The notes under the pieces are model-generated. The model was not told the origin of the DNA. It did no database searches and was given only the letters and a program-made list of their open reading frames with translations. DNA of 64,000 nt from Hormiphora californensis. Lineage: Eukaryota; Ctenophora; Tentaculata; Cydippida; Pleurobrachiidae. The position numbers were made by a program, and so were the translations under genes. This document shows positions 55,497-64,000 of this stretch, in pieces (the first letter of the stretch is position 1; every line of letters begins with the position of its first letter). The stretch covers positions 8,029,267 through 8,093,266 of the forward strand of contig CM035359.1 of assembly GCA_020137815.1 (NCBI GenBank), given 5' to 3'.

Positions 55497-58038
55497 TGAA
55501 TGGGGAAAAATTTGCAACAAGCTAATTCCTTCACTAATGTGTTCCTAAGGGTCTCCACTAAGCCCCCAGAAAGTGTAACGCGTGTGCGGGTGCAGCATGG
55601 TCATTTCCGGTTTGGGCGTGGCTGCGCATGGTGAAGATTGACACTTTCTTTCCCTTTGGGTTATAGTAAAATGAGGACATTAAAATGTGCAGATCGACGG
55701 GTTAGTGGGGGTAAACATGTCAAAATTAAAATTTCATGATTATTTTAATGAGATATTGCATAATTAGCATATTGTGCTCACGCAAGGTAATTTGATGGTT
55801 AATGGGGTAGGATGGGTTTGGGCCCGGAAAAAGATCTACCCGACCGAAAACATCGTGTTAGTGGGGGTAGAGCATGTCAGATTTTGTAATTAAACCATTT
55901 TCTTTATGAGATAATTGCATAATTAGTAGACTATTATCGAAAAATTTAAAAATTGGAACTTTGGATCCAGAAAAAGATCTACCCCCGACCAAAAAAAGCG
56001 TGTTTAGTGGGGTAAGCATTCAAATTACCCTCAAACCATTTTGCTAATGATATGGCCCTCCCAATACCCCTCATACCCTACTAGATACCTCTATGACCTC
56101 CCAGAACAACCCTCCATATACTATCTAATATCCTATCTAATATCTCTCTGACCCTCAGACCCTACCTGATACCTCTCTGACCATCCCAGATACCCCTCAG
56201 ACCCTACCTGATACCCCTCTGACCATCCCAGATACCCCTCAGACCCTACCTGATACCCCTCTGATCCTCCCAGATACCCCTCAGACCCTACCTGATACCT
56301 CTCTGATCTTCCCAGATACCTATCAGATCCACCCAGATACCCCCTAAGCCTCTCAGATAGCCCTTAGACCGTGCTAGATATCCCGCAGACCCTATCTGAT
56401 ACCCCTCTGACCGTCCTAGATAGTTTCTGAGACCGGCCTAAATACCCCTAACCATACCTGATACTTCTCTGATCCTCCCAGGTACTCCTCAGACCACCTG
56501 ATACCCCTCTGACCCTCTCAAATACTCCCTCAGACCCTACCTGATACCCCCTGACCCTCTCAATACTCCTCAGACCCTACCTGATACCTCTCTGCTCTGA
56601 CCATCCCAGATACCCTCAGACCCTCCAAGATAGCCCTAAGCCGTGCTAGGTACCTCATCAGACCCTCCAAGATAGCCCTTAGACCGTGCTAGGTACCTCT
56701 CAAACCCTCCAAGATACCCTTAGACGTGTTAGGTACCGCTCAGACACTGAGATGCCTCTCTGACCCTTCCATATACCCTCGAAACCCTGCTAGGTACCCC
56801 TCTGACCCTCCAAGATAGCCCTTAACCGTGCTAAATACCTCTGATGCAGAAGGGTCTGAGTGTTTTTCTAGCATGCTTTGAGAGGTATTTAGCACGAAGT
56901 TAAACCCTTGTGGCCGTCCTAGATACCCGCGTTGGGCACGGTGTGAGGGTATATTCAGGTGGGGTCAATGACTATCTAGTTGGATCTTAGTGGGTATTAG
57001 TTAGAGTCTTAGGGGATATAATAGGGTCTTAGGGGTATATGGGATGGTCAGAGGGGTGCTAGCACGGTCTCAGGGCTATCTACACGTCAGAGGGGTATCA
57101 GGTAGGGTCTGCGGATATCTAGCACGATCTAAGGGCTATCTGGGAGGATCTGATAGGATCTGGGAAGATCAGAGACTAGAGAGGTATCAGGTAGGGTCTG
57201 AAGGGGTTCTGGGAGGATCAGAGAGGTATCAGGTAGGGTGAGGGGTACTGGAAGATCAGAGAGTATCCAGGCCAGGTAGGTCTGAGGGGTATCTGGATGG
57301 TCATAGGGGTATCAGGTAGGGTCTGAGGGGTATCTGGATGGTCAGAGGGGTATCATTATGGTCTGAAGGGGTATCTGGAGGATCAGAAGGGTATCAGGTA
57401 GGGTCTGAGGGGTGTCTGGGAGGGTCATAGAGTATCTAGTAGGGTCTGAGGGTATCTGGGAGGGCCATATCATTAGCAAATGGTTTGAGGGTAATTTTGC
57501 ATGCTCTAAATAACCCCCACTAACAACGCTGTTTTTGGTCGGGTAGATCTTTTTCCGGTCCAAGTTCCAATTTTTAAATTCTTTTAGATAATTAGTCTAC
57601 TAATTATGCAATTAATCTCATAAGAAATGGTTTAATTACAAATCTGACATGCTCTTAACCAACTAACACTACGATGTTTTCGGTCGGAGTAGATCTTTTT
57701 CCGGGCCCAAACCCATCCTACCCCATAAACCATCAAATTTACCTTGCGTGAGCACTAATTATGCTAATTATGCAATTATCTCAATAAATAATCATGAATT
57801 TTATTTTGACATGTTCTAACCCCCACTAACCCGTCGATTCTGCACATTTTAATGTCCTCATTTTACTACTTAACCCAAAGGGAAAGAAATGTCAATCTTC
57901 ACCATGCGCAGCCACGCCCAACCGGAAATGACCATGTTGCACCCCGCACACCGCGTTACACTTTTCTGGGGGCTTAGTGGAGACCCTTAGGAACACATTA
58001 GTGAAGGAATTAGCTTGTTGCAAATTTTTTCCCATTCA
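55497..58038. mobile_element. 2.5 kb palindrome with minisatellite arms
   Basis: Outer arms 55497-56060 and 57475-58038 are complementary (GAATGGG ends). The inner arms are an imperfect minisatellite, CAGACCCTACCTGATACC plus CTCTGACC(A/C)TCC, at 56090-56830, and its complement at 56880-57470. The centre is a short hairpin near 56855. There is no convincing ORF. Confidence 0.8.
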
Positions 58039-58163
58039 GGGCCTAAATCCGCCTTTAATCCCCTTACTACTTGTTAAAAATGAGGAAGATTGGTAAAAAG
58101 ATGGACGAAATTGGATAAAAAATGAAGGAGCTACGATTTTTACAAAAATGTGATATCGATTCT
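58039..58163. other. No gene seen
   Basis: Short AT-rich spacer. Confidence 0.3.
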
Positions 58164-58385
58164 GTCACCCTTACAACAAGCTTCGCGAGCTTCGTTTTCG
58201 CGCGCTACGCTCCAGTTACAAAATTTGAAACTGACATCAGTTTCAAATTTTGTAACTGGTCCAGTTGCAGAATTGAAACTGACATCAGTTTCAAATTGTG
58301 TAGCTGGTCCATTTGCGGAGTTGAAACTGACATCAGTTTCAAATTTTGTAACTGGTCCCCTACGCGCGCGAGTTGTAAGGGTGAC
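58164..58385. repeat. Small inverted-end element with three tandem hairpins
   Basis: Ends GTCACCCTTACAAC and the complement. Inside, TTGAAACTGACATCAGTTTCAA occurs three times (about 58226, 58276, 58322). Each copy is a self-complementary stem with arms of about 20 bp, spaced by about 50 bp. Confidence 0.85.
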
Positions 58386-58439
58386 TGCGTCACCAAAAGG
58401 ACTGGAAGACCAGTGAAGTGGCAGGAAGAACAGGGAATA

Positions 58440-58700
58440 ACAGTGAGAACGTGAAGGACAGGGAAGAACAGGAGGACGGCAATGATAGGAAGGACAGGGA
58501 AGGATAGAGAAGGACAGGAAGGACAGTGACGGGCAGGGAAGGCATAGGGAGGACAGTAAGGACAGGAATGGTCAGGAAGGACAGCGAAGGACAGGGAAGG
58601 ATAGGGAAGGACAAGGAAGGATAGGGAAGGACAGGGAAGGAATGGGAAGGACTGTGAAGGACATGGAAGAACAGGGAAGACAGAGAAGAACTGGTAAACA
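58440..58700. repeat. GGAAGGACAG minisatellite
   Basis: Imperfect 9-11 bp units such as GGACAGGGAA and GGATAGGGAA. Confidence 0.9.
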
Positions 58701-59640
58701 TGCGAATACAGGACGGCGAAAGATTGGGAAGCCAGTGATGCCTGTACACTCGTGTGCCTATTTGTTTCCAAATGCCTAATTTAAATTTCAAAATTTCACT
58801 TGTATCGGGTTAAATGAGCTCCTACGATCATTCTAAACATTTTATCACAAAGTTTTGCTCTACCATGGCCCAATTACGTTGGCACGAGTATCCCATATAT
58901 GGGCATATTCATTTCAAAAGTCTGTTTTAGGGCGTGATTTCGAACAAAACACACATATAAATCGTCCTCGTGACACTTATACAACTGTTACTTTCAGTTT
59001 GCGTCTTTCAGATATCCACTTTATGAAACAAAAATAAAATTTTTCTCTCTTTTTTTTCTTGCTAATTTTACCAACTTGTCAGAATCGTGGGACGAATTTA
59101 ATTTTTTTTAGTTTTTTCTGGTGGAAAAGCAAATTTCGGTTGTAATCGACTAATTTTGGCCTGGCAGACACGATCCCGTTCATGAAAAAGCTCTCAAAAT
59201 TTAAGACATGTCCAAAATGAAGATTTTTTGTCAAAAATGAACATTGTTTTAGGTCAAAAATGAACTTTAGCATCATTTAATGATGCATATCATTTTGTCG
59301 TTTCGAGGTGCTGATCACGATCCTGAACATAAAAAGTTGATATCAAGAACATGTCAAAAATGGTGAAACCACACATATTTTCCCTGTTTTTATACCATTT
59401 TTCGGTTAAAAACTACACTTTTTAAATCGCGATGGCCAACGTAACTGACAAACACTATCTCGATCTGTTTTTGCTGATGTGAATAGAGAATTGTCCATAG
59501 TTTCACATTAGCTAAAATACTGAATGGCCTAGTCGAAAAAAATTTGAAATAGCACACCCTACTGTACACGGGGAACCGTGTGCATATATAATATTTACAC
59601 CGTAGTGCTTGCCAGCACTGCATTGGTTGTGGGATGAATC
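58701..59640. other. No gene seen
   Basis: AT-rich with AAAATGAAC words. All frames are short and unlike known families. Confidence 0.4.
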
Positions 59641-59659
59641 ATGATGTTAAGTATGTAAA

Positions 59660-59850
59660 CCTGAATAACAGCCTCATGTTTGGCCCGCCGAGTTCCCCGA
59701 TGAGACCCGCCGAGTATTTCGACGTATGTCGTAATCGTGAAATGAATGTAACCCGAATACCATACTAACGGCCTCATGTTTGGCCCGCCGAGTTTCCCGC
59801 TGGGACCCGCCCAAGTAATCCAATACCCGCCGAGTATGCCGACGAAAGGA
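59660..59850. repeat. About 105-bp direct repeat, two copies
   Basis: GCCTCATGTTTGGCCCGCCG occurs at about 59670 and 59773, each followed by GAGTT(T/C)CCCG and GACCCGCC. Confidence 0.8.
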
Positions 59851-59984
59851 ATACTTAAGAAGCTGAATTTTCCATTGAGGGCAGTTCCCACTCCGGACCA
59901 GTTTACAGAGAGGATCTCTACTACAAGCTCCTGAGATGTCCCTGCTCTACTGTTATACTTCCTTTACTGATGATGAGGATCGAT

Positions 59985-60435
59985 TCTTGATGTCTGTGAT
60001 GTCTGTGATGTCCTTTTGATTGTCTTGTGATGTCTTGTGATGTCTTGTGATGTCTTGTGATGTCTTTGGATGTCTTGGATTGTCTTGTGATGTCTTGTGA
60101 TGTCTTTTGTGTCTTGTTGTCTTTTGATGTCTTGTGATGTCTTGTGATGTCTTGTGTTGTCTTGTGTATGTCTGTGATGTCTTGTGATGTCTTTTGATGT
60201 CTTGTGATGTCTTGTGATGTCTTGTATGTCTGTGATTCTTTTGATGTCTAGTGATGTCTTGTGATGTCTTGTGATGTCTTGTGATGTCTTTTGTGTCTTG
60301 TGATGTCTTGTGCCTGTCTTGTGATGTCTTTTGATGTCTTGTGATGTCTTGTGTTGTCTTGTGATGTCTTGTGATGTCTTGCGATGTCTTGTGATGTCTT
60401 TGATGTCTTGTGATGTCTTGTGATGTCTGTGATGG
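59985..60435. repeat. 10-bp minisatellite (TGTCTTGTGA)
   Basis: About 40 units with small variants. The 198-codon minus frame (HHKTSQDITR repeats) is an artefact. Confidence 0.95.
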
Positions 60436-60439
60436 AAAG

Positions 60440-60700
60440 CGATAGAAACCTTCACTGAACGTGTCTCATATCGTCTAACACTCCTCCTGATTGGCTTCCC
60501 CGAATCATGTTCCATATCTCGTATCGTCTCACAACCGCTAATAAGCTTCCGCCGAATCACATTCCAGCTTAGTATTCATACTGCCCTAAATTCAGCCTTC
60601 CCTAAAATTCAGACCTGCCCTAAATTCAGACCTTCCCTAATTCAGACTCGACCTGCCCTAAATTCAGACCTGCCCTAAATTCTGTCGAAGTTCTAACTCC
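60440..60700. repeat. Inverted relatives of the satellites at 16755-17100
   Basis: 60450-60570 has CATATCTCGTATCGTCTCAC. 60575-60690 has about five CCTGCCCTAAATTCAGA units. Both are reverse complements of the array at 16755-17100. Confidence 0.75.
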
Positions 60701-60880
60701 CCTGCCATAATTCTATGAGACAATAAATAACTTTGACCAAAATTTCAGACCTCTAGCTCAAATCCATATTTTGTGATAGGAATGAACTTGTTTTGTTCAA
60801 ACCGGGCGTGGGGAGGGAGGGTCAACAAGTCAAGAATGAACATTGTCATTCATTCCAGAAAAAAAATTTCCGTCCAAAAC
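60701..60880. repeat. Diverged fragment of the 36630-37511 foldback
   Basis: TGATAGGAATGAAC and GAACATTGTCATTCATTCCA are shared with 36779-36821. Confidence 0.6.
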
Positions 60881-62600
60881 GTGTCCTCAATGTGTCCACA
60901 AGTGTCCTCAGACTGTCTCTCAACCTGTCCACAACCTGTCCACAACGTGTCCTCAACCTTCCTCAACCTGTCCCAAACCTGTCCACAATGTGTTCTCAGA
61001 CGTCCACAATGTGTCCTCAACCGTGTCCACAATGTGTCCCTCAATGTGTCCTCAACCTGTCCTCACACGTCCCACAACCTGTCCACAATGTGTTCTCAGA
61101 CTGTCCACAATGTGGTCCTCAACGTGTCCACAATGTGTCCCAATGTGTCCTCATTGCCTAATGTGCCACGAGAAAAATGGAAGCGTCCAAATCTAATACC
61201 CCAATTTGTCCCAAATGTGTCCTCAATGTGTCGTCAACCTGTCCTCAACCTGTCCCAACGAGTGTTCCTCAACCTGTCCTCAACCTGTCCACAACCTGTC
61301 CACAATGTGTTCACAATTTGTTCTCAGACTGTCCACAATGTGTCTTCAACGTGTCCACAATGTGTCCACAATGTGTCCTCAATGTGTCTTATGTGTCCAG
61401 AGAAAATGGAAGCGTCCAAATCTAATACCCCAAATTTGTCACAATGTGTCCTCAATGTGTCTCAACCTGTCCTCACCTGTCCTCCAACCTGTCCACAACC
61501 TGTCCACAACGTGTCTCACCTGTCCTCAACCTGTCCTCAACCTGTCCACACCTGTCCACAACGTGTCCTCAACCTGTCCTCAACCTGTCCACAACCTGTC
61601 CTTGTCCCGAGAAAATGAAGCTCCAATCTAAATACCCCAAATTGTCAAAATGTGTCCTCAATGTGTCCTCAACCTGTCCTCAACCTTCCACACCGTCCAC
61701 ACACGTGTCCTCAACCTGTCCTCAACCTGTCCACAATGTGTTCACATGTGTTTCTCAGACTGTCCACATGTGTCTTCAACGTGTCCACAATGTGTCCACA
61801 TGGTCCTCAATGTGTCCTTAATGTTCCACGAGAAAAATGGAAGCGTCCAAATCTACTTACCCCAAATTTGTCCTCAATGTGTCCTCAACCTGTCCCTCAA
61901 CCTGTCTCTCAACCTGTCCACAACCTGTCCACAACGTGTCCTCACGTGTCCTCAACTGTCCACAACCTGTCCTCAATGTGTCCACGAGAAAAATGAAGCG
62001 TCCAAATTATAACCCCAAATTTGTCACAAATGTGTCCTCAATGTGTCCTCAACCTGTCCTCAACCTGTCCACACCGGTCCACACGTGTCCTCCAACCTGT
62101 CCTCAACCTGTCCAAACCTGTCCACAATGTGTTCACAATTGTGTTCTCAGAACTGTCCACAATGTGTCCAACAATGTGTCCACAATGTGTCCTCATGTGT
62201 CCTTAATGTGTCCACGAGAAAAATGGAAGCGTCCAAATCTAATACCCCAAATTTGTCCTCAAGTGTCCCTCAACCTGTCCTCCACCTGTCCACAACCTGT
62301 CCACAACGTGTCCTCAACCTGTCCTCAACCTGTCCTCACCTGTCCCTCAACCTGTCCACAACCTGTCCACAACGTGTCCTCAACCTGTCCTCAACCTGTC
62401 CACAACCTGTCCTCAATGTGTCCACAATGTGTCCTCAATGTGTCCACAATGTGTCCTCAACGTGTCATCAACCTGTCCTCATTGTCCTTAATGTGTCCAC
62501 GATTGATGTGCAACCGTTACTCAATGTGTCCACATGTGTCCTCAATGTGTCCTCAACCTGTCCTCAATGTGTCCACATCGTGTCCATAATGTGTCCCCAA
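60881..62600. repeat. 1.7 kb minisatellite with higher-order structure
   Basis: Units of 11-12 bp (TGTCCTCAACC, TGTCCACAATG) are interrupted at about 61168, 61399, 61610, 61830, 61986 and 62216 by GAGAAAAATGGAAGCGTCC plus AAATCTAATACCCC, giving a higher-order period of 155-230 bp. Cys/Pro/Gln-rich frames are open in all three plus frames, which indicates repeat composition rather than a gene. Confidence 0.9.
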
Positions 62601-63185
62601 CGTTCCGTAGGCAGTATGTCATGATGCCTTGATCTATAACTGTTTAATTCTCGTTTAATTCCCCTTATTTTAACTGTTTTAGCGTCATACTCCTTTTGGG
62701 TACGGCCATTGCCGCACCCCCTATACGTCCTCTCCAACGAGCCTAGAAAACTTCAAGCCTAGAAGACTTCAGGGGGCTAATTTACATTTTAATTGCATGT
62801 TTTACTTCTAATTACATTCCAATTACTTTCTGTTTTCAGGATAACTTTCTCCCATCCAATATGTTTCTTCTATTCTCTTCAAGGAAGCATGAAAACGACC
62901 TCAAGACCTTTCTAACGAGCCCTAAAAACCTTTCTTACGACTTCATTTTTAATTGCATGTAATTACTTCAAATTACATTCCATATTGTCCCCCGTGTGTG
63001 GTGGTGTGGAGGATCCTTTTACTCAAAGTCAGATCCATTCCAATGATGTTTTTGGTATACAAATTCGAAAACACGTTATATCGGGGCCACTAACGGTACT
63101 TTCAAGGAACGAAAAGGGAATCGTATACAAAATCTGACCTTCAAAATCGAACTCTGATGAACTCAAATATTCTCATCTCTCTTTA
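62601..63185. other. No gene; diverged direct repeat
   Basis: CTAACGAGCC(C)TA-AAA and TTTTAATTGCATGT followed by AATTACATTCC occur twice, about 170 bp apart (62735-62820, 62905-62985). Confidence 0.5.
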
Positions 63186-63499
63186 GGTCTCTCTCCCCAC
63201 TATCTAACCAACACTCTCTCACTCTTACTCTCTCTCTTAGCTCAAATACTATCTCTCTCCAAATCTCTCCAACTCTCAGAATCAAAATCTCTCCACTCTC
63301 AATATCTCACTCTGTCTCTGAACTCCTCCTCGCGCGACTCTCAGACGACAGTTAATTCATGTTGCCACACCAACCGGTAGGAGCTACATATGCTATAACA
63401 CTGGTGTGTATTTGTATATCGCGCCCGCGCAGGGCGCGATATGGCCGCATATCGGCCCCTTGCGGAGCAAGGGGGCGATATGCAATATAATGCAATATA
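63186..63499. other. No gene; TCTC-rich then GC-rich hairpin
   Basis: 63186-63320 is ACTCTCTCT-like. 63418-63480 holds GCGCGATAT/ATATCGCGC inverted words. Confidence 0.45.
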
Positions 63500-63612
63500 A
63501 TGTGACCAATGACAAGTCTCTATCTTATCAGGAACCAGATTAAGCACGCGCAAATGGAATTATGTTTTTATTAATGCGCGCCCCCCGTTCACATTATTAA
63601 AAATTGGACTTT
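63500..63612. mobile_element. Partial copy of the 261-bp MITE
   Basis: It shares GTGACCAATGACAAGTCTCT and the end TTATTAAAAATTGGACTT plus TA with 45767-46027. The left end is missing. Confidence 0.75.
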
Positions 63613-63688
63613 AATCCCCTTTCAAGTTTTTCAACTCTATTTTCAACTATTGAACATCATCAAATTTCACAGGTTCAAACAACAAAAT

Positions 63689-63725
63689 AATTACAGAGAG
63701 AGAGAGAGAGAGGAGAGAAGAGAGA

Positions 63726-63756
<31 letters not shown>

Positions 63757-63798
63757 GAGAAGAGGAGAGGAGAGAGGAGGAGTAAGAGAGAGAGTAGA

Positions 63799-63856
<58 letters not shown>

Positions 63857-63885
63857 TAGAGAGAGAGAGAGAGAGAGAGGAGAGA
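63689..63885. repeat. (GA)n microsatellite
   Basis: GAGAGA with a few interruptions. The Ser/Leu frames opposite it are artefacts. Confidence 0.95.
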
Positions 63886-63952
63886 TGCAACACAACTCAT
63901 GTCAATCCTTCAAATATGTTTCCCTTTTCAACTCCAGACATGTCTAGACATT

Positions 63953-64000
63953 TCTAGACGGTAGGCGGACTCTAGTGCTACAAGACTCTAAAGTCCTAAC
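63953..64000. repeat. Start of another GTCCGCC-type block, cut by the window end
   Basis: TCTAGACGGTAGGCGGACTC followed by TAGTGCTA, as at 49279. Confidence 0.75.

Noticed and set aside
59964-60560. 198-codon His/Lys/Ser/Gln repeat protein on the minus strand
   Set aside because: Direct translation of a 10-bp minisatellite (30 bp gives 10 aa). No start context or domain.
60881-62600. CRISPR-like array (regular repeats with spacers)
   Set aside because: The intervals between the GAGAAAAATGG blocks are themselves repeats, their lengths vary, and the context is eukaryotic.
60773-62624. Several 110-280 codon Cys/Pro/Gln-rich frames
   Set aside because: They are open in three overlapping frames over an 11-12 bp minisatellite, so they reflect repeat composition.

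Overview
The window looks like a repeat-dominated stretch of an animal nuclear genome, most likely a marine invertebrate; I cannot name the phylum. The evidence is nested retroelements (Penelope-like elements with GIY-YIG domains, two CR1/L2-like LINEs, an LTR element), several DNA-transposon families, Helitron-like units, long dinucleotide microsatellites, minisatellites, foldback palindromes, and one splice-bounded C-type lectin exon. I see no complete host gene and no prokaryotic or organellar organisation. A 100-N gap lies at 25991-26090.

Layout. 1-1769: a 5'-cut Penelope-like element (PLE) ORF followed by a hammerhead-ribozyme-like fold. 2016-2345: a CCGTCT-rich array. 2752-2882: an orphan C-type lectin exon. 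3128-8900: hairpins, a 1.55 kb palindrome, a tRNA-Gly-like SINE head and simple repeats. 8911-12312: a foldback DNA element carrying GACGTCA clusters, split by a minus-strand LINE insertion with an 11-bp target duplication. 12848-19403: foldbacks around (TC)n, satellites of 163, about 72 and 20 bp with TE insertions, and MITEs. 20210-25980: GA-rich DNA, then tandem Helitron-like units, tRNA-like cassettes and a pogo/mariner-like element. 26748-36604: a 9.9 kb inverted-repeat structure enclosing an RT-deleted LINE and a second copy of the 21-26 kb block. This second copy lacks the pogo-like element and is partly of poor sequence quality. 36630-42607: a foldback and a broken LINE that itself carries a TA-flanked palindrome. 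43667-47504: a short-LTR retroelement whose 3' LTR holds two further insertions. 47532-51710: a DNA element with repeated CTATTTGAAAC motifs, a (GT)n tract of about 340 bp, and a second PLE fragment with two hammerhead-like folds. 51720-64000: short repeats, a 9-bp-TSD element, a 2.5 kb palindrome with minisatellite arms, a triple hairpin and long minisatellites.

The genes do not form a pathway; the sequence records successive transposition. Nesting gives relative ages: a pogo-like copy entered a Helitron unit, another entered an older TE ORF, a MITE and a tRNA-like array entered an LTR, and a palindrome entered a LINE. The least expected signals are hammerhead-like folds just 3' of both PLE ORFs, an inverted array of tRNA-like cassettes with a uniformly non-canonical anticodon arm, and a DNA-element terminal module that is flipped between short inverted repeats.
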